Shown: positions 8,096 through 17,556 of the stretch, piece by piece
Layout: each line of letters opens with the position of its first letter
Numbering within the stretch: position 1 is the stretch's first letter
The notes under the pieces: model-generated
The model's database searches: none
Seen by the model: the letters and a program-made list of their open reading frames with translations, nothing else
What the model was told of the DNA's origin: nothing
NCBI GenBank assembly: GCA_946481095.1
Contig: CAMLML010000062.1
Location: 1-29,009, forward strand
Length of the DNA stretch: 29,009 nt
Origin: an uncultured Cellvibrio sp.
GTDB lineage: Bacteria; Pseudomonadota; Gammaproteobacteria; Pseudomonadales; Cellvibrionaceae
Direction of reading: 5' to 3'
Translations under genes and position numbers: made by a program

Positions 8096-9001
8096 TTAAA
8101 GCAATTCGCCAATCCCTTCCTCAATAAAAAAGGGGCCGGGTGATAATTGTGGGATCGCAAAATGTTCGGGATATTCAACGTTAACCAAATACAAACCATA
8201 AGGTTTTGCAGTGACAGCGCCCTTACTACGATCACAGGCAGCAAGTACTTCGGCAACCCATTCAACCGGTTTATCGCCAGTTCCAATCGTCATTAATACG
8301 CCAACAATATTTCTTACCATGTGATGTAAAAATGCGTTGGCTTGTACTTCCAAAATAATCAAATCACCACGACGAATCAAATGCAGATGATGAACGGTTC
8401 TTACCGGGCTTTTTGCCTGACATTGGGTTGCACGAAATGACGTAAAGTCATGCTCACCGATCAAGTATTGGGCTCCCTCACGCATTAGATCCAGATTCAG
8501 TTTTCGAGACGACCAGGTCACCTGATGTGCGACCAAAGCGGAAGCTGTCGATGCATCCGATAATAGATAGCGATAGGTACGATTCAGCGCACTGAAACGC
8601 GCATGAAATTGCGGTGAAACATTTTTTGCCCAGCGCACAATGACGCTATCAGGCAAATGCGATTTGGTTCCAAGAACCCAGGCTTTTTCCGGGCGAATAG
8701 ACAAAGTATCGAAATGAATAACCTGTTGTGTCGCGTGCACACCCGCATCAGTTCTACCCGCACAAACCAGCGTGATTTCTTCATCTGCTATTGCTGATAA
8801 TGCTTTTTGCAGAGCCTGCTGAACAGTTTTAACGCCGGACGGCTGCGTTTGAAAACCATGAAATTCAGTGCCTTTGTATTCCACCCCCAAAGCAATACGA
8901 TTCATTCCTTCAGGCCAAGGTGTAGTCTGCAGAATTTCACCATTGCGCTCATAGGGTTTGTGATCCGGAATATAATTTTGATTCATGATTTTTTCGAACA
9001 T
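8096..9001 (-). CDS. truA: tRNA pseudouridine(38-40) synthase TruA
   Basis: Isomerises uridines 38-40 of the tRNA anticodon stem. CAGRTDAGVHA contains the catalytic aspartate, and RIALGVEYKGTEFHGFQ is the typical first strand. LNRTYRYLL and AFLHHMVRNIVG further along are family hallmarks. The 301-residue form carries about 32 residues before the usual start; M33 at 8905 would give 269 residues, the length of the E. coli protein, but it has no well-spaced ribosome site. The exact start is therefore uncertain. It is the first gene after the fimV terminator and 28 bp before trpF, so truA-trpF-trpB-trpA is probably one transcript. Confidence 0.95.
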   Translation of the reverse strand: MFEKIMNQNYIPDHKPYERNGEILQTTPWPEGMNRIALGVEYKGTEFHGFQTQPSGVKTVQQALQKALSAIADEEITLVCAGRTDAGVHATQQVIHFDTLSIRPEKAWVLGTKSHLPDSVIVRWAKNVSPQFHARFSALNRTYRYLLSDASTASALVAHQVTWSSRKLNLDLMREGAQYLIGEHDFTSFRATQCQAKSPVRTVHHLHLIRRGDLIILEVQANAFLHHMVRNIVGVLMTIGTGDKPVEWVAEVLAACDRSKGAVTAKPYGLYLVNVEYPEHFAIPQLSPGPFFIEEGIGELL

Positions 9002-9021
9002 TGTTATTTTTAATCGATTTC

Positions 9022-9058
9022 AAATAAAAAAGCCTTGCGTGTTTGCGCAAGGCTTTTT
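9022..9058 (-). terminator. Rho-independent terminator after fimV
   Basis: A perfect 13-bp stem, AAAAAGCCTTGCG (9027-9039) with CGCAAGGCTTTTT (9046-9058), loop TGTTTG. On the minus strand it ends in a T-rich TTTTTTATTTG. It sits 17 bp after the fimV stop and separates fimV from truA. The A/T flanks make it symmetric, so it could also stop plus-strand transcription. Confidence 0.93.
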
Positions 9059-9074
9059 GATCCTATCACATCAA

Positions 9075-11912
9075 TCAGGCATCGATTCGACTCAGCAGAT
9101 CTTCCGCTTCTTTACGTTGCTCTCCAGTACCTTCACTGACTACTTCAGAAAGGATATCGCGCGCGCCGGTCATATCGCCCATATCAATATAAGCACGAGC
9201 CAAATCCAGTTTGGTTGCAGCCTCATCCGCTTCAGCGAGGAAATCAAGATCATCTGACTCCATATCCTGTTGATCAGCACCTGTATCGAAATCTGTTAAA
9301 GCAACATCATCCTGATCATCAATATCGGACAAGGCCTGTTCAAATAGCGACTCTTCACTAACGTCATCCGCTACGACCGGTGATTTTGTTTCAGCTTTTA
9401 CATCAGAACTGAAATCATCATCGAGGCTGAACTCAAGCTCATCCGTTTCAGTATCCAAATTGAGTTCTTCGCCAAGTGAAAACTCTTCTTCCGGTTCATC
9501 AATCAGCTCTGAATCTTCCAGGGTAAAGTTATCATCCAGATCTGTATCTGCAAAATCAGCATCCAGACTCGACATCTCATCATCAAGCGCTGCCAAATCA
9601 ACATTGTCAGTATCCAGATCCAGATTGAAATCATCGTCCAGATCCAATTCCTGACTAACTGCTTTGGTTGGTTTTAGAGAAGGCTCTTCTTCAGGTTCGA
9701 TTGGGAGCTGTATGTCATCTGATGAATCATCCAGCTCATCCAATGCTAAATTCATTTCGCCTATATCATCAGCTTGATCGTCAAGCTGGAATTCATCAGA
9801 TGAGTACTCATCAGCTTCCGGTTCGGTATCACCAAAATTCAAATCCAACTCAAGATCATCATCCGCCTCAACAGTTTCAGTTGCACGCGGTCTGTGCATA
9901 ATCACTGTATCGTCGGTGTGGCGCGGCTCATCCAAATCAAGAGTAAATTCATCATCCTGAAGATCAGACTTGTCATTACTTGAATAAATGTCATCGTCCA
10001 GATCCAGTTCCAAATCATCCAGAGATGCTGCTTGCTGGGCTTTTACTGCTGGTTCGTCGGAGAATTCCGGTGCGAAATCCGGCATATCGAAATCACCGGC
10101 ATCCGGAATATGTGAACGCAACTCCGAAGCACGCGAAAGAACAAGAGGTGCTGCAATAGGAATCAATGCTGCATAATGTTTATCAAATTTTGTTACGTCC
10201 TGTTTCTGCGCGTACACTTCCAACAATTTCAAACGAATATCGGACGAGTCAGGGTCTTTTTCCAAGCCTTTCAACAACAGATTTTCTGCTTTATCCAACT
10301 GTCCGTAAGCAATAAAGATATCAGCTTTATCTGCCGGATTAACTTCGTCATCAGCATCGGTATCGGATGTATCCAAGTCTTCAACCGCTTCGGGTTCCGG
10401 CTCTTGATAGGTTTCTTCCTGATCCAGTGAAGGGTTGTAATTCAGATCCAGGTCATCATCATTTGATTGGCTATCAAACAGATCTTCTTCCGTTTGTGAT
10501 TGTTTGCGGCGGCGATACAGTACAAAGCCAATTAAACCACCCAGAGCTACCACACCTATACCAATCCAGGGGGCATTGGCTATCAACTTGTCAACCAGAG
10601 TAGCTGGAGGTTTGGGTGTCACTTTTGGTTTTACAGGTTGTTTTTGTGGCTTGGTGTCAGGTTTTTTGACTTCAGGCTTTTCAGTTTCTGTCACTTCCGG
10701 AGTTTCTGTTGCCACCTCAGCCGATACAGACGAAGCCGTAGACTCAGGCATCACAGGAGTAACTGGCTCGGGCTCTACTTTTTCCTGATTAGCCTTCTCC
10801 TGATTTGACTTTTCCGCTGCCAGCTCAAGCGCGCGGAGGTTTTCATTACTGACTTCAACCATTTTTTCCATGGTTTGAATTTGCGATTCCAAATCACGAA
10901 CGCGGGAAGTCAACTCGGTATTTTCCGATTTAACCCTGTCCAATTCTTCCAGCGTTGACGCCAATTCGGACTCCAAAGCACGGCCACTGCCATTATCCGC
11001 GCCACTACCCTGGCCGGTAGCATCGGTACGATTTGTATTGGAAGCTGCCAGAGTTACACGACCTGAAACCTCCGAGGGTTCTGTTGATTCAGTGCTGGTA
11101 CGACGCGACGCAGTCAATTGCGCCCCCATACCGGATTCCAATTGAGCAAACTGACTGATCGCTTCCGATCTGGAAATGGATGTCATCTGCGATGCATCAG
11201 GCACACGAAGTACACGACCTTCACGCAAGCGGGAAATATTGCCGCCAATAAAGGCTTCCGGGTTAGCTTCGTACAAAGACACCATAGCCTGATGCACCGA
11301 AACCTCGGGACGCACTGCCTGGGCAATTTCCCAAAGAGTGTCGTTAGGACGAATTGTGTACTCACCGTTTTGTGCTGTACGCGGTGAAGTATCCAATCTT
11401 GAGCGGGTCGGCGCGGTTGCCGGAGGTACCCGACGATTCACAGTTCCTTGATTGGCGGGCGTTGTGTCAGTGACACTCGGCGTCACATTAGCCCTTACTT
11501 GCTTTTCATCATCGTATGTTGGCAAATCCATTAACAAAGTATATTCCCGTAACAAGCGACCAGCCGTCCAACGGGCTTCAATCAGGAAATTCAAATAGGG
11601 TTCGCGAACAGGGTTACGTGAAGTGATTTTAACTATAGGGCCACGGGGACTTTGCAAATCGATTTGAAATTGAAATTCTGTATAAAAGAATAAACGATCA
11701 ACGCCGTTGCGTTCAAAATCAGCAGGTGAGGCCAAGCTGACAACTATTTGTTCAGCCGTTAAATCCCGCGTATCCAATAGCTTTATTTCAGCATTCAAAG
11801 GCTGGTTCAGGGTTGAATTGAGTGTAACTTCTCCAAGACCCAAGGCATTCGTCAGGGACGATACCAATAGAGACGCCAAACCTAAAGCTAAGACCAACTG
11901 ACGAAGACGCAT
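9075..11912 (-). CDS. fimV: FimV-family polar/pilus assembly protein
   Basis: Inner-membrane protein needed for type IV pilus function and polar organisation (FimV/HubP family); 945 residues. A signal peptide spans about 1-23, followed by the FimV N-terminal domain (GEVTLNSTLNQPLNAEIKLL). A LysM peptidoglycan-binding domain lies at about 184-238 (EYTIRPNDTLWEIA). A predicted coiled coil spans about 312-378, a Pro/Lys/Glu-rich linker follows, and one membrane segment lies near 448-465 (WIGIGVVALGGLIGFVLY) with RRRK after it. The long cytoplasmic part is very rich in Asp/Glu, typical of the family, and the FimV C-terminal TPR-like domain ends the protein (LDLARAYIDMGDMTGARDIL). AAGGA lies 8 nt before the ATG. 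Confidence 0.96.
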   Translation of the reverse strand: MRLRQLVLALGLASLLVSSLTNALGLGEVTLNSTLNQPLNAEIKLLDTRDLTAEQIVVSLASPADFERNGVDRLFFYTEFQFQIDLQSPRGPIVKITSRNPVREPYLNFLIEARWTAGRLLREYTLLMDLPTYDDEKQVRANVTPSVTDTTPANQGTVNRRVPPATAPTRSRLDTSPRTAQNGEYTIRPNDTLWEIAQAVRPEVSVHQAMVSLYEANPEAFIGGNISRLREGRVLRVPDASQMTSISRSEAISQFAQLESGMGAQLTASRRTSTESTEPSEVSGRVTLAASNTNRTDATGQGSGADNGSGRALESELASTLEELDRVKSENTELTSRVRDLESQIQTMEKMVEVSNENLRALELAAEKSNQEKANQEKVEPEPVTPVMPESTASSVSAEVATETPEVTETEKPEVKKPDTKPQKQPVKPKVTPKPPATLVDKLIANAPWIGIGVVALGGLIGFVLYRRRKQSQTEEDLFDSQSNDDDLDLNYNPSLDQEETYQEPEPEAVEDLDTSDTDADDEVNPADKADIFIAYGQLDKAENLLLKGLEKDPDSSDIRLKLLEVYAQKQDVTKFDKHYAALIPIAAPLVLSRASELRSHIPDAGDFDMPDFAPEFSDEPAVKAQQAASLDDLELDLDDDIYSSNDKSDLQDDEFTLDLDEPRHTDDTVIMHRPRATETVEADDDLELDLNFGDTEPEADEYSSDEFQLDDQADDIGEMNLALDELDDSSDDIQLPIEPEEEPSLKPTKAVSQELDLDDDFNLDLDTDNVDLAALDDEMSSLDADFADTDLDDNFTLEDSELIDEPEEEFSLGEELNLDTETDELEFSLDDDFSSDVKAETKSPVVADDVSEESLFEQALSDIDDQDDVALTDFDTGADQQDMESDDLDFLAEADEAATKLDLARAYIDMGDMTGARDILSEVVSEGTGEQRKEAEDLLSRIDA

Positions 11913-12251
11913 AGGCGCTATCCTTTATTATTCAACAAGTTGCCGGAGGAAATCGGCAAATCACTCGAAGTCTAGCCCAATTAACCGACTTCGCTATAAA
12001 AACTATCGGTTACTCGATGCAGCCAAAAACCTCGAATCTATATTCAATATCTCACGCAAGTATTCATTATAAATAGGTTTTTTTCAATACTAACCCTTTA
12101 TCAAGGATTGTAATCTGTATCTTTTAGGGGTTTTCAGGCAAGGTTTTTTACAAAAATATGATTTTAAAGACGGTTTTTTAGAACCGGAGGTTAGAAAAAC
12201 AGATAAATATTTAACGCGCCAAATCCCCAAATCCATTTGGGGAAGACTCGA
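11913..12251. other. asd-fimV intergenic region (339 bp)
   Basis: No credible gene is seen on either strand. It is AT-rich and must carry the fimV promoter. A short hairpin just past the asd stop, CCCCAAA (12225-12231) with TTTGGGG (12236-12242), lacks a T-run on the minus strand, so it is at best a weak terminator. I could not pick a convincing -35/-10 pair. Confidence 0.5.
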
Positions 12252-13358
12252 TCATGAGCGTTCTTTCAGAATACGCAGCATACGGCGCAGTGGCTCAGCT
12301 GCACCCCACAATAACTGATCACCAATTACGAAAGCAGACAGATACTCAGGCCCCATATTCAATTTACGCACGCGACCCACACCGATTTTCAAACCACCAG
12401 TGATAGAAGCAGGCGTCAATTCCTGTTCGGTAATGCTGCGCTCATTCGGTACAAACTTAACCCAATCATTACCTGATTTGATGATGGATTCTATTTCCGC
12501 CAATGGCAGATCTTTTTTGAGCTTCACCGTCAAAGCCAAACTGTGACAACGCATCGCACCGATACGAACACACAAACCATCAACCGGAATAGTTTTATCA
12601 GTGCCCAAAATTTTGTTTACTTCAGCCTGACCCTTCCACTCTTCTTTGGATTGACCATTGTCCAATTGCTTGTCGATCCAGGGAATCAATCCACCCGCCA
12701 AAGGCGCCGGGAAAAATTCGCGCGGTACATCATTGCGAATTGTGCTGGCAACTTTTCTGTCAATATCCAAAATTGCAGAAGCGGGTGTCGCTAATTCACT
12801 GGCAACAGCGCTGTGAATTACGCCCATGCCTTTCAACAATTCGCGCATGTGATTGGCGCCACCACCCGATGCTGCCTGATAGGTCATTGAGCTAACCCAA
12901 TCCACCAAACCCGCATGGAATAATCCGCCCATACCCATCAACATAATCGAGTTGGTACAGTTACCGCCGATAAAATTCTTAATGCCTTTTTGCAAAGCAA
13001 AATCAATCACGCCACGGTTAACCGGATCAAGAATAATCACCGCATCTTTTTCCATACGCAAACTGGATGCAGCGTCGATCCAATAACCATCCCAACCGGC
13101 AGCGCGCAGTTTTGGAAAAATTTCAGCGGTGTAATCACCACCCTGGCAAGTAATGATCACATCCAATTTTTTTAATTCATCAATTGAGGATGCATCTTTC
13201 AGTGCTGGCAAATTACTCGCAACAGCGGGAGCGGCACCGCCAACATTGGAGGTAGTAAAAAATACCGGTTCTATATCAGCAAAATCATTTTCGGACTGCA
13301 TGCGCTCCATGAGCACCGAGCCCACCATTCCGCGCCATCCCACAAAACCTACTTTCAT
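12252..13358 (-). CDS. asd: Aspartate-semialdehyde dehydrogenase
   Basis: Makes aspartate semialdehyde for lysine/diaminopimelate, threonine and methionine, and so feeds Hom in this same window. From M at 13358 the protein is 368 residues, as in the E. coli-type enzyme. [15 protein letters not shown] is the NADP-binding loop, and [10 protein letters not shown] contains the catalytic cysteine (C134). An upstream in-frame ATG at 13376 would add six residues but has no ribosome site, whereas the chosen start has GAGAG at suitable spacing. leuB-asd-fimV is conserved order in pseudomonads. Confidence 0.96.
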   Translation of the reverse strand: MKVGFVGWRGMVGSVLMERMQSENDFADIEPVFFTTSNVGGAAPAVASNLPALKDASSIDELKKLDVIITCQGGDYTAEIFPKLRAAGWDGYWIDAASSLRMEKDAVIILDPVNRGVIDFALQKGIKNFIGGNCTNSIMLMGMGGLFHAGLVDWVSSMTYQAASGGGANHMRELLKGMGVIHSAVASELATPASAILDIDRKVASTIRNDVPREFFPAPLAGGLIPWIDKQLDNGQSKEEWKGQAEVNKILGTDKTIPVDGLCVRIGAMRCHSLALTVKLKKDLPLAEIESIIKSGNDWVKFVPNERSITEQELTPASITGGLKIGVGRVRKLNMGPEYLSAFVIGDQLLWGAAEPLRRMLRILKERS

Positions 13359-13394
13359 TTCATTTCTCTCTATCATTCACATTCAAAATTTTTT

Positions 13395-13466
13395 GTAGGT
13401 TGGAAGAGCGAAGCGACTTCCGACAAATTACCAGCTGTCGGAAGTCGCTGCGCTCTTCCAAACTAC
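13395..13466. repeat. GTAG-type REP pair (inverted, REPIN-like)
   Basis: Two 31-bp arms, 13395-13425 and 13436-13466, are reverse complements at 29 of 31 positions with a 10-bp spacer. Each arm begins (or ends on the other strand) with GTAG and contains its own small hairpin (GGAAG...CTTCC). This is the architecture of REP sequences known to be mobilised by RAYT transposases. It lies 10 bp after the leuB stop and may end or attenuate leuB-asd transcription. No RAYT gene is in the window. Confidence 0.85.
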
Positions 13467-13476
13467 GATCAATTAT

Positions 13477-14553
13477 TTATTGCAACGCAGCGATAACCGC
13501 ATCACCCATTTCAGACGTGGAAACCTTTTTCATTCCGGGCGTGAAAATATCGCCCGTACGATAACCTTGATCCAACACTTTGCCAACCGCTTTTTCGATA
13601 GCATCGGCCACATCCGGCAGGGCAAGCGAATAACGCATCATCATGGAAACCGACAATATAGTCGCCAGTGGGTTTGCGATGTTTTGACCGGCAATATCCG
13701 GTGCCGAACCATGACAGGGTTCATACATACCACGACCATCTTTATCCAGAGATGCAGACGGCAACATACCGATGGAACCCGTCAACATAGCGGCTGCGTC
13801 CGACAAAATATCGCCAAACATATTGCCAGTGACCAACACGTCAAATTGCTTGGGTGCGCGTACCAATTGCATTGCAGCGTTATCGACATACATATGCGAG
13901 AGTTCAACATCGGGATATTCTTTGTGAAGAGTATCCATTACTTCACGCCACAACATAGTCGCTTCCAACACATTCGCCTTATCGACCGAGCAAACTTTGC
14001 GATTACGTTTACGCGCCATTTCAAATGCGGTGCGACCAATACGAATAATTTCGCTCTCGGAATATTTGTAAGTGTTGTAGCCTTCGCGCTCACCGTTTTC
14101 CAGAACGCGAATACCACGTGGCTCACCAAAATAAATTCCGCCTGCCAGTTCACGCACAATCAAAATATCCAAACCGGAAACCACTTCAGGTTTTAACGAA
14201 GAGGCATCCACCAATTGCGGATACAAAAGTGCCGGACGCAAATTCGCATACAACCCCAATTGCGAACGAATTTTCAACAAACCTTTTTCCGGACGAATGG
14301 AACGATCCAACTTATCCCACTTGGGGCCACCCACTGCTCCCAATAAAATTGCATCGGCCTTCCGTGCTTTTTCCAAAGTTGAATCCGCCAAGGGAACGCC
14401 GTACACATCAATCGCACAACCACCCATGTGATCACTTTCAAACGTCATTCCCAAATTAAATTTGGCATTCACCAAATCCAACACTTTTCGCGCTTCGCGC
14501 ACAATTTCCGGCCCAATGCCGTCACCTTCCAGAATTAAAATATGTTTACCCAC
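13477..14553 (-). CDS. leuB: 3-isopropylmalate dehydrogenase
   Basis: NAD-dependent oxidative decarboxylation of 3-isopropylmalate in leucine synthesis. From GTG 14553 the protein is 358 residues. [16 protein letters not shown] opens the family fold, [15 protein letters not shown] is the characteristic substrate loop, and [16 protein letters not shown] is the cofactor signature. An ATG at 14565 would add four residues but lacks a ribosome site; the GTG has GAGG about 6 nt upstream, so it is preferred. A toxin-antitoxin pair separates it from leuD. Confidence 0.96.
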   Translation of the reverse strand: MGKHILILEGDGIGPEIVREARKVLDLVNAKFNLGMTFESDHMGGCAIDVYGVPLADSTLEKARKADAILLGAVGGPKWDKLDRSIRPEKGLLKIRSQLGLYANLRPALLYPQLVDASSLKPEVVSGLDILIVRELAGGIYFGEPRGIRVLENGEREGYNTYKYSESEIIRIGRTAFEMARKRNRKVCSVDKANVLEATMLWREVMDTLHKEYPDVELSHMYVDNAAMQLVRAPKQFDVLVTGNMFGDILSDAAAMLTGSIGMLPSASLDKDGRGMYEPCHGSAPDIAGQNIANPLATILSVSMMMRYSLALPDVADAIEKAVGKVLDQGYRTGDIFTPGMKKVSTSEMGDAVIAALQ

Positions 14554-14573
14554 ACTTAACCTCATTCAAATAA

Positions 14574-14966
14574 TTAAATAATTTCCATACCCAAGGTTTT
14601 AGCTTTTTTATCAAAGGTTAGTGTTTTTTCACAACCCGCTGTTTGAGCTAATGTATAAATTAATGCATCACTAAAATCGGCCTGACCAGCACGATATTTT
14701 TGTAACGCGAGATAGACCAAGTCAGCACGCTCGATAAGTAACTGCCTGGTGACAAGAAGACTCTCAATTACCTGTACCAGCGTTTCCTTTGGCTGCTCAT
14801 AGGAAAATTTCAACACCCAAATCAATTCCATCAAAACGGGATGAGAAATAAATCCCTGTTTTTTTTCGGACAATTCCCGCGAAATAATTTGGTTGGCCTT
14901 GGCAGATTGCTTTGGGTCATCCTGCGTTAAAAATCTCACCAACACATTGGTATCAAGACCTATCAC
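14574..14966 (-). CDS. vapC: PIN-domain toxin, VapC family
   Basis: Predicted PIN-domain ribonuclease of 130 residues, the toxin of a type II toxin-antitoxin pair. The metal-binding acids are visible: D5 (GLDTNVLVRF), E47 (LMELIWVL), D97/D100 (ADFSDALI) and D119 (TFDKK). The preferred start is the GTG at 14966, which has AAGGGG upstream and begins directly at the PIN strand. A longer frame to 15005 would overlap the antitoxin by about 50 bp without adding family sequence. The 14-bp overlap with the antitoxin stop indicates translational coupling. The RNA target cannot be told from sequence. Confidence 0.92.
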   Translation of the reverse strand: MIGLDTNVLVRFLTQDDPKQSAKANQIISRELSEKKQGFISHPVLMELIWVLKFSYEQPKETLVQVIESLLVTRQLLIERADLVYLALQKYRAGQADFSDALIYTLAQTAGCEKTLTFDKKAKTLGMEII

Positions 14967-15195
14967 CTGAAACCCCTTTTTTGATTGCCAATTCCATCTC
15001 TTCAAGGCTTACAACCTTGTTGGTTTTTATCATGCCTTTTAACTCGGATATCTCCCTGGTAGCTGCCACCACCTCAAAACGACCATCAGCGGTTTGCACA
15101 AACTCAATCCTGTCACCCACACCTACATGAAGCGCCTCACGAACAGCAGCCGGGATAGTAATTTGCCATTTGCTAGTTAATGTTGCTGTCGCCAT
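14953..15195 (-). CDS. vapB: AbrB/SpoVT-fold antitoxin, VapB family
   Basis: 80-residue antitoxin partner of the PIN toxin. The N-terminal swapped-hairpin DNA-binding motif TLTSKWQITIPAAVREAL is typical of AbrB/MazE/VapB proteins, and the C-terminal part would wrap the toxin. The start is placed at the ATG at 15195 because AAGGGG lies 7 nt upstream; the ATG two codons earlier (15201) is only one base from that site. The palindrome at 15222-15240 is a likely operator for autoregulation by the complex. Confidence 0.92.
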   Translation of the reverse strand: MATATLTSKWQITIPAAVREALHVGVGDRIEFVQTADGRFEVVAATREISELKGMIKTNKVVSLEEMELAIKKGVSGDRS

Positions 15196-15221
15196 AAACA
15201 TGCCCCTTACTTTTTACAGAT

Positions 15222-15240
15222 GCCTTACATCAGGTAAGGC
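15222..15240. promoter_or_regulatory. Candidate VapB operator palindrome
   Basis: A perfect inverted repeat, GCCTTAC-ATCAG-GTAAGGC, ends 27 bp before the vapB start and just after the leuD stop. Antitoxins of this type commonly bind palindromes in their own promoter. Lack of a following T-run argues against a terminator. Inferred from position only. Confidence 0.5.
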
Positions 15241-15253
15241 AAATATAAGCTAT

Positions 15254-15901
15254 TTACTTCACTACATCAAACAACCAGGGCGCTTCAATGCGTTTTTTCG
15301 CTTCATAAGCGCGGATCTTATCCGCGTGCTCAAGAGTAAGACCAATATCGTCCAAACCATTCAATAAACAATGTTTGCGGAAATCATCAATTTCAAAGCT
15401 AAAAGATTGTCCAGATGGCGTTTTGACGGTTTGTGCGGCCAAATCTACAGTTAATTGATAACCCTCAGTTGCATACATTTCGGTAAACAATTGATCGACA
15501 ATTTTTTCATCCAACACAATCGGCAACAAACCGTTTTTGAAACAGTTGTTGAAGAAAATATCGGCGAAGCTTGGGGCGATTACGCAGCGGAAGCCGTAGT
15601 CATCCAACGCCCAGGGCGCGTGTTCGCGGCTGGAGCCACAGCCGAAGTTTTCGCGTGCCAATAAAACGCTGGCATTTTTGTAGCGCGGAAAATTCAGCGG
15701 AAAATCCGGATTAATCGGGCGACCTTCACAGCTTTGATCGGGTTTGCCTTCATCGAGGTAGCGCAATTCGTCAAACAAATTTTTACCAAAACCTGTGCGC
15801 TTGATAGATTTCAAAAATTGTTTGGGGATGATCATATCGGTATCGACATTGGCGCGATCCATGGGGGCGACAATGCCGGATAAAATCGTAAAACTTTTCA
15901 T
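15254..15901 (-). CDS. leuD: 3-isopropylmalate dehydratase small subunit
   Basis: Swivel-domain subunit of isopropylmalate isomerase, partner of LeuC; 215 residues, usual length. Visible motifs are [22 protein letters not shown] at the N terminus and [21 protein letters not shown] start with AGGA about 9 nt upstream. It lies about 120 bp after leuC, separated by a REP-type pair. Confidence 0.97.
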   Translation of the reverse strand: MKSFTILSGIVAPMDRANVDTDMIIPKQFLKSIKRTGFGKNLFDELRYLDEGKPDQSCEGRPINPDFPLNFPRYKNASVLLARENFGCGSSREHAPWALDDYGFRCVIAPSFADIFFNNCFKNGLLPIVLDEKIVDQLFTEMYATEGYQLTVDLAAQTVKTPSGQSFSFEIDDFRKHCLLNGLDDIGLTLEHADKIRAYEAKKRIEAPWLFDVVK

Positions 15902-15924
15902 AATTTTTCATCCTACAGGGAATT

Positions 15925-16009
15925 CGTCATCCTCGCGCAAGCGAGGGTCTATCCGATTAAAAAATTAAACCTCGTACAGCTGGATTCCTGCCTACGCAGG
16001 AATGACGAG
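15925..16009. repeat. Second REP-type inverted pair between leuC and leuD
   Basis: Two palindromes in inverted arrangement. One has the perfect stem CCTCGC-GCAA-GCGAGG (15931-15946); the other ATTCCTGC-CTAC-GCAGGAAT (15984-16003). Both are bounded by CGTCAT/ATGACG at the outer edges, so the pair forms one large imperfect palindrome. The sequence differs from the GTAG pair and from the GGGAGAGG elements. It occupies most of the leuC-leuD spacer. Confidence 0.8.
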
Positions 16010-16021
16010 AGGAAAACAAAA

Positions 16022-17446
16022 TTAATTAAAATTTCTCACATCCACAAAGTGACCAGCAATTGCCGCTGCCGCTGCCATTGCAGGGCTTACCAAATGCGTA
16101 CGTCCACCGTAGCCTTGACGACCTTCGAAGTTACGATTGGATGTTGATGCACAGTGTTCACCTGCACCTAATTTATCGGCGTTCATTGCCAAACACATGG
16201 AACAACCCGGCTCGCGCCATTCAATACCGGCATCGATAAAAATTTTGTGCAAACCTTCTGCCTCTGCTTGCGCTTTTACTGCGCCAGAACCTGGAACCAC
16301 AATCGCTTCTTTTACCGAATCCGCTTTTTTCTTTCCTTTGACAACTTCTGCTGCTGCGCGAATATCTTCGATGCGCGAGTTAGTACATGAACCAATAAAT
16401 ACACGATCAACATAAATTGATGTGATGGGCTGGTTGGGTTGCAATCCCATATATTGCAAAGCACGAATCATATCTTTTTGTTTGACGGGATCTTTTTCTT
16501 GCGCAGGATCGGGCACTTTATCTTCAACCGATACCACCATTTCCGGTGAAGTTCCCCAGCTCACTTGTGGTTTGATTTGTGCACCATCCAATTCGATGAT
16601 TGCATCAAAATTCGCGCCTTCATCACTTACATAATTTTTCCAATCAGCGACAGCTTTTTCCCACAAGTCGCCTTTCGGTGCATAGGTTCTACCTTTTACA
16701 TAATCGATAGTAGTTTGATCAACTGCGACCATGCCCGCGCGAGCACCGGCTTCGATGGCCATATTGCAAACTGTCATGCGCCCTTCCATGCTCATATCGC
16801 GAAATACCTGACCGCCAAATTCCATTGCGTAGCCAGTTCCACCGGCTGTGCCGATTTTCGCAATAATCGCGAGAACAACGTCTTTAGGTGTAACACCCAA
16901 GCCCAATTTGCCGTCGACTTTAATCAACATGTTTTTCATTTTTTTAGCGACCAAACATTGAGTCGCCATCACATGTTCAACTTCACTGGTGCCAATGCCA
17001 TGTGCCAAAGCACCGAGCGCACCGTTAGTGGCGGTATGCGAATCACCACACACGACCGTCATACCGGGCAAACAGGCGCCGGTTTCAGGGCCAATCACAT
17101 GCACAATTCCCTGACGGGCGTCGTTGATTTTAAATTCGGTGATACCGAATTCATCGCAATTGTCATCAAGTGTTTTCACCTGAATTAATGACACAGGATC
17201 TTGAATACCACTGACGCCATGTGCGCGTTCTTTTTGGGTGGTGGGGACGTTGTGATCCGGCGTTGCCAAAATTGAATCCACTCGCCAGGGCTTGCGGCCC
17301 GCTAAACGCAAACCGTCAAAGGCTTGGGGTGATGTCACCTCATGAACTATGTGGCGATCTATATAAATGAGAGAGGAACCATCATCACTTTGATGAACAA
17401 GGTGGGCGTCCCAAAGCTTGTCGTAAAGGGTTTTGGCAACAGACAT
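16022..17446 (-). CDS. leuC: 3-isopropylmalate dehydratase large subunit
   Basis: Fe-S aconitase-family subunit that isomerises 2- to 3-isopropylmalate with LeuD. From the ATG at 17446 it is 474 residues, the family length. [30 protein letters not shown] and [11 protein letters not shown] carry the active site and the three cysteines of the [4Fe-4S] cluster. The frame is open to 17581, but the extra 45 residues overlap the divergent lysR gene and are not family sequence; GGAGA lies 6 nt before the chosen start. The adjacent divergent LysR gene is a likely regulator. Confidence 0.97.
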   Translation of the reverse strand: MSVAKTLYDKLWDAHLVHQSDDGSSLIYIDRHIVHEVTSPQAFDGLRLAGRKPWRVDSILATPDHNVPTTQKERAHGVSGIQDPVSLIQVKTLDDNCDEFGITEFKINDARQGIVHVIGPETGACLPGMTVVCGDSHTATNGALGALAHGIGTSEVEHVMATQCLVAKKMKNMLIKVDGKLGLGVTPKDVVLAIIAKIGTAGGTGYAMEFGGQVFRDMSMEGRMTVCNMAIEAGARAGMVAVDQTTIDYVKGRTYAPKGDLWEKAVADWKNYVSDEGANFDAIIELDGAQIKPQVSWGTSPEMVVSVEDKVPDPAQEKDPVKQKDMIRALQYMGLQPNQPITSIYVDRVFIGSCTNSRIEDIRAAAEVVKGKKKADSVKEAIVVPGSGAVKAQAEAEGLHKIFIDAGIEWREPGCSMCLAMNADKLGAGEHCASTSNRNFEGRQGYGGRTHLVSPAMAAAAAIAGHFVDVRNFN

Positions 17447-17515
17447 TTCGTTCTCCGATTGCAGAAATGAAGCCAGTCTATTCGTCCACCAACCATAAAA
17501 CAAATTTATATTTTT

Positions 17516-17521
17516 TATAAT
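17516..17521 (+). promoter_or_regulatory. Possible -10 box for lysR
   Basis: A consensus TATAAT lies 35 bp before the lysR start, next to the CATTCC palindrome. No good -35 hexamer was found at the usual distance. Weak evidence. Confidence 0.35.
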
Positions 17522-17524
17522 TTG

Positions 17525-17541
17525 CATTCCCAAATGGAATG
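17525..17541. promoter_or_regulatory. Candidate LysR-type operator
   Basis: A perfect inverted repeat, CATTCC-CAAAT-GGAATG, containing a T-N11-A core (the LysR-family box), lies in the leuC-lysR divergent spacer 15 bp before the lysR ATG and about 80 bp from leuC. Its place would suit autorepression and control of leuC. Confidence 0.6.
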
Positions 17542-17556
17542 ATTTAAAAATAACGC

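Noticed and set aside
9460..10176. Plus-strand Ser-rich open frames inside fimV (for example 9460-9654 and 9988-10176)
   Set aside because: They are antisense shadows of the Asp/Glu-rich fimV tail; the GAT/GAA-rich codons read as serine on the other strand, and no ribosome site or family motif supports them.
12225..12242. Hairpin CCCCAAA/TTTGGGG as asd terminator
   Set aside because: The stem is short and no T-run follows on the minus strand, so it was noted only within the intergenic entry.
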